Source: Membranipora membranacea (lineage: Eukaryota > Bryozoa > Gymnolaemata > Cheilostomatida > Membraniporidae). Taken from it: a stretch of 64,000 nt of DNA. Position numbers and translations under genes: made by a program. The stretch covers positions 4,541,501 to 4,605,500 of the forward strand of contig OU612074.1 in assembly GCA_914767715.1 (NCBI GenBank), given 5' to 3'. Numbering within the stretch: the stretch's first letter is position 1; each line of letters opens with the position of its first letter. This document shows, in pieces, positions 1-12,317 of this stretch. The notes beneath the pieces were generated by a model. It did no database searches, was not told where the DNA came from, and worked only from the letters and a program-made list of their open reading frames with translations.

Positions 1-198
1 GAGTCCATACCTCTTGCTTTCCTTTCGTCCATCCTTACAGCTGAAGGGGCCAAACACGTCCATTCCGACATGTGTAAAGGGGGGTGAGGGTTCTGTTCTG
101 GTGGTAGGTAGTGTAGCCATCTTCTGATTCATAGGTTTTCCTCGAAGACGGATGCATTTCACACAATCGTGTATCATTCCTTCAATGTTGTGGCAGTC
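1..198 (-). mobile_element. BEL/Pao-type retrotransposon integrase fragment
   Basis: The minus strand is open for 66 codons, from a stop just upstream (position 199 side) to the window edge. It reads like the end of an integrase zinc-binding domain followed by the start of the catalytic core: a C-x2-C pair (CVKC), then an arginine/proline-rich linker with LRGKP, a PPF motif, and VGMDVFGPF, where the aspartate is the expected first catalytic residue. This order is typical of BEL/Pao and related LTR retrotransposons. The element is cut by the window edge and has a stop before the visible part, so it is probably a remnant. No LTR is visible. Confidence 0.75.
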
Positions 199-316
199 TT
201 ATTGATTAGAAGATCAATCACATTTCATTCATTCACATACATACATATACAGTATAGGATTAGAAGTATTAGTTGTCTGTGTCCTTGGAACATTATAATA
301 ATCATCTGTATTACAG

Positions 317-463
317 AGGGCAGAGAATGCCTGGAAACCTGAAGACAAGGCTAAAGACGAGAACGCAAGCGAGGATGATAAAACACACAACGATTTGCTC
401 AAAACTTTCAGAGGCATGCTCAACAAAATCACACCACAAAAATTCAAAGTTATTCTGGAAAAG
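317..463 (+). CDS. eIF4G: eIF4G copy 1 exon A (start of MIF4G)
   Basis: The acceptor follows ..ctgtattacag and the donor is gaaaag|gtgggg. The 49 codons start with RAENAWKP and contain [10 protein letters not shown], the conserved beginning of MIF4G in animal eIF4G. Phase 0 at both ends. Confidence 0.9.
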
Positions 464-3400
464 GTGGGGACCAATTGATAGAGTTTTCTCCCTTGGTTTG
501 CCACATGAGTATTCTTGACTTGTAGTCAAGTGAGATCAAGTATAATCCAATTTGATTATATTTGGAGTTACTCCCCTTCAGGCTGCTGCTAATCAGTAGC
601 GTTGAAGAGGCCCTGATGTTAGGCAAGTTGGATCAAACTTTATCTTTGGTTGAATAACATTACGGTACATAAGATTCTATCTGTGAATGAGAAACCAGAA
701 ACCTATAAAAATGATTTGGCAATGACAGAAATACTCCCTTTTAAATGCTAAACTTGATAAATTATACTGATATTTGGCAATCTCTACTGTCTGTAGTTTG
801 AACTGAGATGATCTATTGGCTGCTACGGTATTTCACAAATATTTCAATGAGGAAACCGTCGCCAAGTTTTGACAAAACAACATTATTTTTTATTTTTAAA
901 TGTTTTGACTCGACTCTCGCATCATCAAAAGATTTTGCTGAAAAAAGAATGGTATCGTCATCAAGCCAAAAGAAATTAACAGTCCCAGCTGATAATGTGA
1001 TTATGTTGGGTTTGGTCGGTGACAGGGCATTGTCAACTAAATAAAAAAATTCATTTTATGGTATTTTTGCATGTTTGCTTCATGATGTTTGCCCGCTGTT
1101 ATTGGTGACAGTCTCAATCTGTATCATAAAGCCTATAAATATTTAACTATGCTTTCATGCATGCATGAAGGCCCCAAAACTTGGCACCAACTTCAGTATT
1201 TCTGCTTTGTTCGTTGTAGATATTGAAATTACCAGTAATATCAGAGCAAGATCTTACAGGAATTATGAACCTTGTGTTCGAGAAGGCCATTGCAGAACCT
1301 GGATTCAGTGTTACATGCGCCAGTCTTTGTGAGAATCTAGCTAAGGTTAGTGATATCACAGTGCTATTTAAGTCCGGCCCAAGCCTACTATGTAGAGAGC
1401 TCTTCTTGATCTAGCTGGAGAGATTTCAATAAATCATTCCAGTTGGCAGGAAAGAAACCTTTTTGGCTAGAATCCCTCACAACATTCACATGCCGTGATC
1501 TGATGACAAGTTATACAAAACGTCTTTGAGAACTACAGACTGTTTCGCGAATACCATTTCCATTCTGGGACGAGAGGTTAAAATAAATATTATTGTGCTT
1601 TTTGTAAGTGTAATAATAGATTAAATATTATTCTGACTCAAATATAGACAATAATGGGGTAAACCTGATTGTCCAGCAAACAAGGGTTAATGATCCATGA
1701 TTCTATATTCTTTATAGAGATTCTTTTCACCACAGTATTTGGTCATATATCAAGTTCAAGTGGATTTAAAGTGGTTCACATTTATCCTCAGTCACACTAA
1801 GTAGTTAGGAGATCTTTAAATAAATATCTTGAGACTAATAAGGAGACTTGCTACGGGATAAGAAAGTTGAAGAACTTTTCACCAAGACAGTGATGTCTCA
1901 AAATATATCTGAGGATTTTGATTGGAATCATTGACTGCTCCTTGTTTTGATTTAGAGTTTTCATAATCAAAACCCATCCCCCTCTATAATATAGTGTTAT
2001 AACCAGCATTCTGGTGATCAGTAGTGGTGATCCTCTACTTAACTTATAACCTAAAAAACCAACGGCTATGGTCGCAGACAAAACTTTACCAACATTTTTA
2101 TGGAAAATACTGAATTTCACCTAACAAGTTTTCAGGGTCTTTAGTATAACAACTCCACACCAGGGCAGAAACATGGCCAGAAAAACTAACATGGGAATCA
2201 AGGTTTTGGATGAGAGTGCTAGTTCAAGAGTTTTGAATATGTAAATTTAGTATCTGTTGGCAGGTAGTTCCAGACATGGATGAATTTTAATACACTTTTA
2301 ATTGATGTCAACAGGCCAAATTTTATACTCCGTGCCTTCCCGTACCATGCACGCTGAGTTCTGCCTGCCCAAAAAACAAGATTTATTGCTCTTTCCAAAG
2401 CGTTGCAGTATGCTCCAATCACAAACTATGCATAGTCAGAATGTGATGCTCACTCATTTTGCTCTTATAAAGTTTTGATGCATTTTTCAGCGATAAGTCA
2501 TATATAGAAATACTTCAAGTGTCCATGGTTGGCCCTGTTCACGCTTCAATCATGTTGAGTTCCTTTTCATTTGAGCATAGTGAGCAGATTCTAAGCTGGT
2601 CATTACTATAGCTGAAGTAGAGTTTTCGTTACATACCAGTTAACTGGTCTTGACATAGTCTAAATATATGAAGTCTATGGCTCTAGATAATGAAATTGAG
2701 CCACGTGCACTCTCTCTAGTTTATTGATTCTTGAAAACTTGGAACATTTTTTGGCACAAAATTAGTCACCAAGGAATTTTACATGAATGATATAATAAAA
2801 CAATACATTGATCGATATATAACCCTAAGCATAGATTAATAGCCGACAAAAAGTACATATGGTTTTCAAAAATTACACAGCGACATTGAGAAATTCCCAG
2901 ATTCCTTGTAAAGACCACAGACTTTTGTTCATTTTCTTTTCAGGTGATCAATAACCTTGCTTCAACTTTAATAACCTATCCAATTGTTGTATCCCACAAA
3001 TATGGCAAGCAAAGCGCAATGACTTGAAGTGAGAAAAAAAGACCTGATAGTTTGTTAAGTGCAGAATAATAAAACGCCATACCAATGTAGTGCTGTTATG
3101 TAATCAGTCAGTAAACTATAACAATTATTTGGCGAGGGGGGCTTTTTAAGTGCAGAGTTGGGCACAGTACACCTGACCGGCCTGATGTTAATGCAGTCTA
3201 TGTGGCTCACGCCGCTAGGTATGTATGTGGCCATCCTGAGACCTAACACAAACTTTACATGGTCACAATTTAAATCCCGAAGACATTTTTGGCTGATGAT
3301 CCATCTAGATTCATCCTTGGTACCCTTCAGACCAGGGGTGCCCAACCTATGGCTCATGAGCCACCTCGGCTCATTTTGGCTTTTTGGGTGGCTCATTTTA

Positions 3401-6400
3401 ATATTTGCAAATTTCACGCGCTTTTTGGCGCGAATTTCATGCATTCAATTCATGCATATACAATGTACATTAAATGTATGTATAGTGTATACAAGTTCAT
3501 TGTACTGGGTGCCTGCATTGTATATATGTGTGTAGAGTTGTCTTCTTGCAGACTTGTCAACCTAAATTTTCCAAAATGCTTATAAAAATTTGCAAAATGC
3601 TTAAAGTGCTTACAAAACTCCAGGGCGCCTCATATGACCAGAAATTGCCTCAAAAACATTTTCGCGCTACGCGCATAATCTCACACAGTGACTTTGCTTT
3701 GGTAATTTTCCCAGCACTTATACATGAATGAATATGATACATATCACTGACTGTTTCCATGTTGTCTACACGTGATGCGATGTGGTCAGCTCATTTGGTG
3801 TGATTGATTTTTTAAATGGCTCATGTGAGAGAAAAGGTTGGGCACCCCTGCTTCAGACAGTCAAGCTGTCATGTCAAGTTAAATACCCATGCAACTTAAC
3901 ATGACTGCTTGACTGTGTGAAAGGAACCACGCCAAATGGATGAAATAACAATATATTCCTGGAGGAAGAGAGTTCAATTTGTTGGTTCAATATAAAATTA
4001 TCCAAATCTTCGTCTTCGTTGGCGTCCTTACTTCATTTATTTCTGTCTTATCTGCTGTAGGAGTTTAATGTACCACTAGCTGATGACCCAAATAGATCTG
4101 TGAGCTTCCGAAAGCTGCTACTCGTACGATGTCAAGAAGAGTTTGAGAGATCACATGATGATGATGTGGGGATGGTAAGAAAAAAAGCAAACCTGGACAA
4201 GGCCACAGGTGACGAGAAGGCTCAACTTCAAGTGGAGTTTGATAAATTTGAGACCGCTGCTCGACGCAGGAAGCTAGGAAATATAAGGTGAATAGAAGAT
4301 AGAGTTCGATCAAGCATGATCCAATTTGCCTGCATTTAGGGTTTGAGCCGCTGCGGGCTCACCATTAGAATGGGAATGACCGGTCTGCCGGCAAATTGGA
4401 TCAAACTTGTTCTAAGATAAAGTAATGTCAGTTCTATATGTATGACTCTGTCATATCCAAAACCTGTCATACAAGATAGTAGCTACCAAAAAATCATTAT
4501 TATGCCATTACTCAGGGAAGGTTATCTTGCTGTTGTGACTTGCTAAGAATTCCGGATGACCATATCTGGCGTGTTGTGCTTGGTCACTGTGCTCTGTAGT
4601 CACGTCTAGGCGCTCCAGCGGTACAATATCATCCCCTTACACTGAATTAGACCCAATACCGACCAGTCCTTACAAGGAATTTGGGATTAATGCAGCACAT
4701 TGATCGACTTTTCAATACTCTGGAACTGGGCAAACTATACATTGGTAACATATTTAAATAGGCCTTTTATTACCTCCCTGCACCTATGCTCAGCTGCTTC
4801 ACTCCTAACTTGGGTATGTTAGGTCCATGACAACTACAGGAAATCCTGAAATCCGTATAATGGCCAAATCATGTTGCTAGCTCCTCATAATCCGCAATTG
4901 TTATCGAAACAGTGAGCCAGTGAGCCAGTGAGCGCCAAGCATTGTCTGCAGGTGTTCAATCATAGCCAAATGAGGAGATTTCTCAATGGCATTTTATGAA
5001 AATTAATGTTTTGTAAGGAAATTGTGTAATGGTATTGGAGGAAAGGTCATTCTGAATATGGAAATGTGCTACGGAGATGTACCTTCATTCCCACCCAAAT
5101 AAAGAGAGCTTGTAGCAACAAGCCAAAATTTACTCAATTTTGACACATACTGACATTATTATAGCTACTACAACTACACTATACCCTATAATCATATTTA
5201 CACCTCAATGTAAGTATGCACACCTGTCTGAGTTTATCGCTTGAGTTGGCCCGAAGAGTTAGATATGAATATACTCATGCCGCAAGAGATTGCTCATATA
5301 CCGGTCCGCTCGGGGTTTCAGATGCTCGTATTTTTGACAGCAGTTGTCTCTCGCTAGAACCTACAAATCAAATTTGTTCCACTGCATCACACAATCATGC
5401 ACTGGAATTGCTGTCTTGGACCAATACAACAGTACATATTACTAAGCTCAGAGAGTCCCAAAAATGTAATCAGCGACACATGGTTTTGTTTGGGGCTTAG
5501 AAAGATTAAGTTGAATGAAAATACTTTAATTTCATCTGCATATTTTGACCATTTCAACCTGACATTAATGAAGATTATGTACAGTGATTTGCTAGTGATA
5601 TTGGAAGCCAACAATGAGTGAGTCATCTCTGCCACCATTGAATGACCAGGGTGTGATTAATTCCTGGTCACCATTCATAAAAATACAACATTAAAATAAA
5701 AAACAAAAAGCATCCATATAAACAAGAGGATATCTGAAGGGATAGGACAAATGAAAAGTGATTCAGTGATTTGAAGACCTGTGTTATTATTTCAATTAAA
5801 AATCTTCAATTTTCTGCTTGAGTGAAGGCTAATGATTCAACCACTGTTATAAATCACATCTCATTGTTGTGGATTAACATAGAAGCAAAGGTAACCACTA
5901 AGCACTGATTAATTAACAGCATGGAAAACATCCCTACTGCTTGCATTGGGTACTCTCTGCATTTAATCCTCAGATGCCCTGAACTCAACAGTGGTAGCTA
6001 AAATACAAAGCCTGAAGGAGGAGGTTTTCAATGACGCTCAGGACTACTCTAAAAGTCACGTACACTAGTATTTTGTCATCATATAATATGATGTTGTGTA
6101 CGTCAACCTATATCCGTTTTGATTGTTCATTCAAGATATGTTGGCGAACTATAAAAACGACTCTCTCACTGTCACTAAACCTTCGTTAATCTCAATTATC
6201 CTTGTGGACGACAGGCGCGTCCGCCATAGGAGTCCAAGCTTGATCAGTGCACATGGTATATCATATTCAAATCTAGGGCTACTTTGTGCGTCATCTTCAA
6301 ACTTACACATTATTTGCCAATTATACTCATAACTCAAGACCAGCACCACAAAAGTGGAAATCACCATCAGTTTTGAAGCAGGCTCCCAGTGGGTTGGTCC

Positions 6401-8877
6401 ATCAGGTGCCCAAGGGCACTTGGGGATTCGAAGATGAGAATGAGAATCCTATTCTTTGCACTCGCTTCTCTTGTCTGGGGCTTACCGTACGCTGATCATG
6501 TAGAGAAGAGCCATACACTATGAGCTCATGTTGCGATTTCGTAAGGATTTCGGGAGTAATCGCCCCAAGGAAACGGCATTAAAGTCAAATTCCGATTGTG
6601 ACGAATGACTTTTTGGACGCGAATACACATACCGCGAATACACATACCGTATAGAATCGAATAATTCCTAATTGGCTTGCACACAATGACTTCAAAGGGC
6701 ATTGACGCGGGAGGCCGGGGTTCAAGTCCCAGCCGCGGCAGATTCTTTTCATGTTTTTTCCAACATGGGAATGGTTAGAATTCATAAATCGAAATTGGAG
6801 TGAACCACAAATTCGAAGCATGGAACTATAGTGATATACTACCTCTGCCTCCTTTGTTTGTCAACTAATAATACGGGATAGGGAAGCTAATCTAGACAGC
6901 AAACCAATCAACTGTGCAGTTACATAGGAACTATGAGGGTAATAATGCTCAAATTTGGTCCTTGTTTGGGTTTCAAAATTTAGGATAATCCTCAATTTTA
7001 GTTTACTTTAATATTTGTTTCCGATACTTACCGACCAAAGTGGATATTAAATCTTAAAAGTGACAGAATGATTGTCAAAGTAAGTTGACAACCATCATAG
7101 AGAAACATTCCTGAAACCTCAGCAATGATTTTAGGTATAAATTTTCATAAAAAATTGTTATGGCCACTGAACATGACTGTGTTATATGAACCCCAGTAAG
7201 CAAAGACTGGGTCGTCAAATAGCTCAATTGTCAATTGATACATTAATATCGATCACAAACTCAGGTTTAAATATACAAAGCATTCTAAATGCTCAGGTTG
7301 GTAGAAAACAATAATAAAATACTTGATGTGTGAGCTTTGCTCATTGCCCGTATGTTATCTGAAACCTGTTGGGTGGCAAAAAAAGACACCAACGACAATG
7401 TCATCCATTTCAATAAAATTTTGGCACATAGCGTAAGGTACTTTTTATCATTAAAAATGAGTATGATGCCAAAAAAAAAACAAAAACGTGTCCCGGAGAC
7501 GATAAATAATCCTCTTCTCTAGCGCTTTTCATTAGCGTTATGCCTGAAGAATACGCACATACCAAAGTATTATATAGTCATACCAGTACCCTCGTCAGGG
7601 GGGGGGGGGCCGTCTTGCGAGGGGCAAAAGTCTGGGGGGCTTAGGCTAACCAGTACCGTGCTCTGCCTATGCAATATTTTAAAAGTAAATAATTATAGAA
7701 TCCTCGCTGGTCTAAGTTATTGATATCGTTAGAAATTTTCTCCTTTGATGACCTATGATGAATATAAGTGGTATGGTGTTTTACTGCACTATATAAGTTA
7801 AAGTCGATGTTAAAGCATAAATCTTGACTGTGGTCTCTGTGTATTATATTCATATTTGATATTTTTTAGGTTCATAGGAGAATTGTTCAAGCTTCAAATG
7901 TTGGTACATAAGGTTATGCACGACTGTGTGGTGAGCTTACTGAAGGTAGCTGATGAAGAAAGTTTAGAGTGTCTGTGTAGACTTCTGACCACAATAGGAA
8001 AAGAGCTAGACACAGACAGGGCAAAGGTATGTTAGTCTTTCAAGTGATAGGAATTGTGATGATTTAAGTTTTTGCTTGTGAGACATAAAAAATGTCAATC
8101 GAATTTGATGTTGGCACCTCGTAGCCAACTTCCCTCAAACTAATAATTCTGATTAACATCATAAAATATTATTTGATGTTTTACTTAGGTTTTGGGTAGC
8201 CCAGATTTGATAAGGCAGTAGTTACATAATCCCCTTAGGCTCTTGACCAGGTTGAATGTGAATTTTCCACAGCTTAATCTGAATATAAATTAAGTTGATT
8301 GTAAAACGTGATATGAAATAAGTTTTCTGACAAAATTTTTCCATCTTTTTGAAACATTACAATGTTTTTGAGTTTCTTACAACTAACTGATCATGATCAC
8401 AAATCATGATAACGAATTCATTCATGGTATCCACTACGGAGGGATTAACCGTTTTCCATAGATTTCTATACCTGCTGTTTTATAAACACACCCTAATTTT
8501 TGCTCTGATTTACCCCCTTTGATGAGGAGATCTTACAAGTTTGACTTATCCTCATGGCTCAAAAGATTTTTAAGAGATTTGTTCTGGTTCCGAAATCTAA
8601 TCATCAATCCATGGGTCAAAAGAATGTCTGTACTTGGATATTTATAGAAATGTTGGTCACAACTCTGCATTAGCCCAGTTCTCCTTTTGTGTCCCTTGGT
8701 CTAAACCCAGAATACTGCCACCATAATAATCTTCTCGAGTAATTTGACCCTTCTCTTTTGAAGCCGAGGACGAATCAATATTTTACCGAGATGAAGAAAA
8801 TAGCCGATGGTCAGTCTCATAAGAAGGTCTCATCTAGGATTCGGTTCGCTCTACAAGACACTATCGAGCTTAGAGAG
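317..8877 (+). CDS. eIF4G: eIF4G copy 1, MIF4G domain exons (five exons)
   Basis: Exons 317-463, 1220-1345, 4061-4287, 7870-8026 and 8764-8877 join in phase (0, 0, 2, 0, 0) into one open frame of about 257 codons matching the MIF4G (HEAT-1) core of eukaryotic initiation factor 4G. This domain binds eIF4A, RNA and eIF3 in the cap-binding complex. Signature stretches are [53 protein letters not shown] and [15 protein letters not shown]. The N-terminal exons lie left of the window. All five exons have good acceptors and donors and no stop, so this half looks intact, unlike its C-terminal half. It might instead be a DAP5-like paralogue, but the match to canonical eIF4G is close. Confidence 0.93.
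534..640. repeat. Small repeat family with inverted ends, copy 1
   Basis: The left end reads GATCAAGTATAATCCAATTTG and the right end GGCAAGTTGGATCAAACTT, so the ends are partly inverted copies. The same end sequences recur at 4308-4408. It lies in the intron just after exon A. A short non-autonomous element is likely. Confidence 0.4.
1220..1345 (+). CDS. eIF4G: eIF4G copy 1 exon B (MIF4G)
   Basis: The 42 codons run from ILKLPV to SLCENLAK, between acceptor gttgtag and donor aag|gttagt. They include [13 protein letters not shown], the best conserved helix pair of MIF4G. Phase 0 at both ends. Confidence 0.92.
3333..3850. mobile_element. Non-autonomous hAT-like element (MITE)
   Basis: The 518 bp element has perfect 16 bp terminal inverted repeats (CAGGGGTGCCCAACCT) and is flanked by an exact 8 bp target-site duplication, CTTCAGAC (3325-3332 and 3851-3858). 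The CA...TG ends, TIR sequence and 8 bp duplication are the hallmarks of hAT transposons. It has no transposase; the open frames inside it are incidental. The intact duplication suggests a fairly recent insertion. Confidence 0.9.
4061..4287 (+). CDS. eIF4G: eIF4G copy 1 exon C (MIF4G)
   Basis: The acceptor is ctgctgtag and the donor ataag|gtgaat; phase 0 to 2. It carries [15 protein letters not shown], a charged linker, and ARRRKLGNI, which in eIF4G leads directly into FIGELF of the next exon. The split arginine codon is completed by exon D. Confidence 0.93.
4308..4408. repeat. Small repeat family with inverted ends, copy 2
   Basis: Ends are GATCAAGCATGATCCAATTT and GGCAAATTGGATCAAACTT. They match the copy at 534-640 while the interior differs (here a GAGCC..GGGCTC hairpin). 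It sits about 20 bases after exon C. Confidence 0.42.
4409..7869. other. Intron between exons C and D, otherwise unexplained
   Basis: Only the SINE at about 6.5-6.8 kb is recognisable. A short tandem of GTGAGCCA units near 4,913-4,935 and an A-rich run near 7,470 were noted. No exon or RNA gene could be supported. Confidence 0.45.
6534..6835 (+). repeat. Composite tRNA-derived SINE, copy 1
   Basis: A 5' unit (starting near CGGGAGTAATCGCCCC, with ATTCCGATTGTGACGAATGA) is followed by the 3' half of a tRNA-like region containing a B box (GGTTCAAGTCC) and CCGCGGC, then a tail with ATGGGAATGGTTAG and GGAGTGAACCACAAATTCGA. The 5' half of the tRNA part is missing here. Related partial copies lie at 45,995 and 49,945; together they give a full order of 5' unit, class II-like tRNA, tail. 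Confidence 0.65.
7870..8026 (+). CDS. eIF4G: eIF4G copy 1 exon D (MIF4G)
   Basis: The acceptor is attttttag and the donor gcaaag|gtatgt. It encodes [20 protein letters not shown] and [18 protein letters not shown], the most conserved block of the family. No counterpart was found anywhere in the second tandem unit. Confidence 0.95.
8764..8877 (+). CDS. eIF4G: eIF4G copy 1 exon E (end of MIF4G)
   Basis: 38 codons, phase 0 at both ends, donor gag|gtgagt. It begins [13 protein letters not shown] and ends [16 protein letters not shown], the last helices of MIF4G. The next exon begins at 18,682, leaving a 9.8 kb intron that hosts the nested CD225-like gene. The paralogous exon is at 51,754. Confidence 0.93.
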
Positions 8878-10023
8878 GTGAGTTTCCCATCCCTCACTCT
8901 CAACCAACAAGAGAGAAACAGAATAGGTGACATGATAATTGTCTCCCCCCCCCCCCACCCCAAAATGTTGTTTGGTAACAATCAATCTCAAAACCCTTCG
9001 AACCCTTTATTATAACCGATGAATAATGTATACCACTGATTGTAATACACCATTTGAGGTGGAGCAGCTGCTCTAGGCAAAGAAGGTCAGCAACACTGCC
9101 TGCGGGTCATACGCATCGCCCTCACTCATAACATGGTATGCCCTCTCTTATACTTTGGTCACTCCTCCCCAGATCATTGACCTTATGGTCTCATCAGATA
9201 TGTTCTCATCTCACTCCACACTAATCCCCTCACTTCCAACATCCAGACAAAAGATGCATGAGCTTTGATAAGCCCATGTTGCCTTAAATAGCCGCGAAAA
9301 TAATTAGACACCCAGCATTAGAATATCACCCACTATAGATAATATCGACCTTGTATGATGTACCAGCTATGATAGACCACGCCAAGTATAAACCATAAAA
9401 TGAATATTGTTTGGCAACATATTCCTTAAAATTGGCCTCATGGTAAAGGAAAACGCTGTTACATGCCTCACATACAAAACCGGTAGCATCCTGGCAACAT
9501 TGGACACTGGAGGTTGGCACGGTGGTAATATAGGCCAAGGCTTCTTTCTCTTCATGGAAAACAAATGGCACTGACACTATGGAGTAAAGTGCTAGACTCT
9601 AAACTCAATAAAATTAACTAAATTAATTATGCATTCAATGCATAAATTAAAAATTTTGTATCAACCAGGTAATATATACGCCCTATAAATCTAATATTCA
9701 TACATAGTACTGCTCAGTGCAGTGTTTCCTTTGGAAAGGACACCCTGACCGCCAAGCAATGATAAATTAGCATAATTCTAGAGACCATTAATCTTTATTT
9801 GTGCTGAATATGTATATGTTTCTTCCGCAAAGATTTCATACATAATCGTAATAAACATGTAATAACAAAAAACTTATAGTGATGGGGAAAAATTTGGTTG
9901 AAATATGTATTGAAAAACTGAAGAAAAACGTCAACAACAATTGCTACACAGGATCAGCAGTCAGTTTATGTACAAAAAATGGAATATTTACACTGTAATA
10001 GATAAGCTTTTATGATTGAAAAT
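8878..10023. other. Intron sequence 3' of the nested CD225-like gene
   Basis: Contains a poly-C run near 8,946-8,960 and a possible polyadenylation signal for the minus-strand gene (TTTATT at about 9,794, AATAAA on the - strand). A minus-strand open frame at 9,326-9,577 has no recognised similarity. Confidence 0.4.
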
Positions 10024-10899
10024 CTAATACTTGATTTCACCATTGGATGGAGTTGAGTGGAATGGTACCAGAGGTCTATTTGGATATCTGGGAGTCATGG
10101 ATCGAACTAGCTCTGGGTGATGAGGGTAATTCTCAGATACGAAATGAACCATGTTTGGGTCATGAGGGTAATCTGTTGTTTTATCAGGCAAGAAGTTCAC
10201 AAGATTAGGGTTATGGGGGTAATCAGTAGCCTTGGTGTTATCAGGGAAAAATTGGACCATGTTTGGATTATGAGCATAATTGGTAGGTTCTGGTTTGAAT
10301 ATCACCTGGTCAGAGTGATGTTGGTAGTTGTCCCCATCAGATAGAAAGTTAACTGCTGCTGGGTCATGTTGATAATCAGCTGGCTGAACCCGTGAAAATC
10401 TAATGAGACCAAGTTTACTTGCAATGAAAGCACAAAATAAAACAGCAACTACTGTGAATAAGAGTCCGGTGATACAGGCGAGCATGGTCCAGAACTTGGC
10501 GGTGCGCTTGTGTTTGACAGCCGAGTCGTAATCACCCCTGTTCTTTTCTGTACGTGCTGAGAGAAAGTGAACTAATCCAATAACAGACAGCGGGCCGAAG
10601 CAGATGATGGTTGTGATAATGGACATAACATAGTGACATGTCCATGGCCTAGTGACTATCTCGGGGGCCAGCTCCTGTAAACAAAGATTAATAGAATAAG
10701 TCACCTCCAACATTAAGAAGAAGCTCCATTACTCCATACCGAATCATGAAAATGTGTGATTTGTGTAACAAATCCTCCATCACTCATGTCTATCCGGAGT
10801 TTGGTTGTTTTAAACATAGCTATAGTTAGGACAGTGAACACTTACACAATCGGGTGTGCTGACGGGGGACATATCGACTGTCGTAGCATCCTTGTCCAT
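10024..10899 (-). CDS. CD225/dispanin-like two-pass membrane protein with C-terminal tandem repeats
   Basis: Two coding exons, 10899-10846 and 10674-10024, join in phase 0 (CCCGATTGT|gtaagt to tttgtttacag|GAGCTG) into a 234-residue protein starting MDKDATTVD. Residues 33-57 and 79-103 form two hydrophobic segments around a basic loop with GDYDSA and KHKRTAKFW, the layout of CD225 (interferon-induced transmembrane/dispanin) proteins, which sit in plasma or endosomal membranes. After TM2 about 110 residues consist of seven imperfect repeats built on Y-x-H-(N/D/H)-P-x-x-V-x-F. I know of no such tail in the family. It lies in an eIF4G intron on the opposite strand. The 5' UTR seems to reach 11,005 and holds a short upstream ORF. 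Confidence 0.82.
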
Positions 10900-11005
10900 G
10901 GATATCACAGAAATAGTTGGCTTCTTTAGATCTCTGTCACCACCGATCTGTACAACCTTTTTCTCTCACTGTACTCCTGCTCCTGGTCTCATCTTGTATG
11001 CTGGT
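10900..11005 (-). other. Probable 5' UTR part of the CD225-like gene
   Basis: An acceptor (ttatcttacag, - strand) lies at 11,006-11,007. Between it and the chosen ATG at 10,899 there is a 9-codon upstream ORF (ATG AGA CCA ... TGA) and a stop in the main frame, so the coding start must be downstream of it. Confidence 0.45.
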
Positions 11006-12317
11006 CTGTAAGATAAATGAATATTTGAGACACGCTAATCATGTGAAGTAATAGTGATACATAAATCTAAATAAGAAAAAAATACACAAGGCTCTAGGCC
11101 TCAAGGCAAAGTAATTATTCTGAAATCCTGAGTGAAGCTTGGATAGTGATGTAAATAAGCGCCAAGCGCTGCCTTCTCACGCTGCCGCAAAAATACTTGA
11201 CCGGGTTGTTCAGCAGCTGTCACCTGAGTGAACAGCTTCACCAAGTGGCTGTCTTTTTTGTCTACACTCAACTAGAACAGCCCTCAAGCCCTCAAGAGAT
11301 TTCTTCTTGTGACAAAGCATTCACATGAAGCACTTTTGATGTGAGCTAAGAAACTTTGCCTATGATGATTCCAAAGGACTGAAATGATTATCGAACACAA
11401 AGCTGAAGATAGAAAAATAATTCTCAACTCTCCCTTGACAAAGCTTCTTTTTCACTATCTTAAGCCCAACTGTTTTATGTGCACATGCGATTAGGCCCTC
11501 TAGGGACAGTTGATTGCTAAAAAAATGCACAAAGAAAACAAAGAGCTGTACTTATATAAACTTCTTATGTTTACCTTGTGGTTCTTATATCAGTCTCAAC
11601 AACTTTGGTTTCCTGACCTTTGTGGTGCCAACAATGAACTAAACCTTTAGTCATAGGCGTATTTAACTATCTCGAACTCTCGAATGTTAGAGGCAAGGAT
11701 GGTTAGAGTGTTGGGAAAAATGTTCCACCATCGAATCAAGTAATGAGGAATTGTCTTCTTTTTCTGTTTTTATTATTAGTTGTCCTCTCTTTGTCACTGG
11801 ACATAAAAGTAAAATTTTGATATGAAACCAGTAGACTTTTTGTTGTATATTGACATTCCAAGGTCATCTTAATTAATACTTGGGGATGCAACGAAGTTAC
11901 AGGAAAATACAGATAGAGCAAATCTTTTCTCCCTAGAAACTTCCTCATGCTACCCTAATGCTACCCAAATCTCTGGAGTATTGCTCTGTATATATTGTTA
12001 GCCAGAAAGTCCCTTGACTTTTATCCCTCCAATCCTCTCATCAATATGCATATTTAGCAACAAAGCAAAGCAAGCACACCTGTCTGTTTTTGTTTTTTTT
12101 TCATCATCATCATCATGATCATCATTTCATTATTGATGATGATGGTTGGTGGTTGATTGATTGCTTGTTGTTGATTCATTGATTTTATTGTTGTGTTGAT
12201 TGATTGAGACTGTCAACAGAACCCCACAGAACCACCACTTGGCCATCATAGTCATCAATCATGGTCACAACACAGCCTCAGAGTCAGACCCACTGCAGTC
12301 ATCATGGGCACCTGCTG

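Larger units (their letters stand above)
464..3332. other. Introns after exons A and B, no further genes seen
   Basis: Apart from exon B (1220-1345) and the small repeat at 534-640, no ORF, repeat or RNA gene could be supported. The short open frames here have no recognisable similarity and lack consistent splice sites. Confidence 0.5.

Noticed and set aside
3055-3731. Several overlapping open frames on both strands
   Set aside because: Most lie within the hAT-like MITE and mirror each other; no coding character.
9060-9250. Frame with GKEGQQHCLRVIRIALTHN
   Set aside because: Short, interrupted, no family recognised.
9326-9577. 83-residue minus-strand frame with a CEAC pair
   Set aside because: No recognised domain, overlapping alternative frame, and no splice sites linking it to the CD225-like gene.
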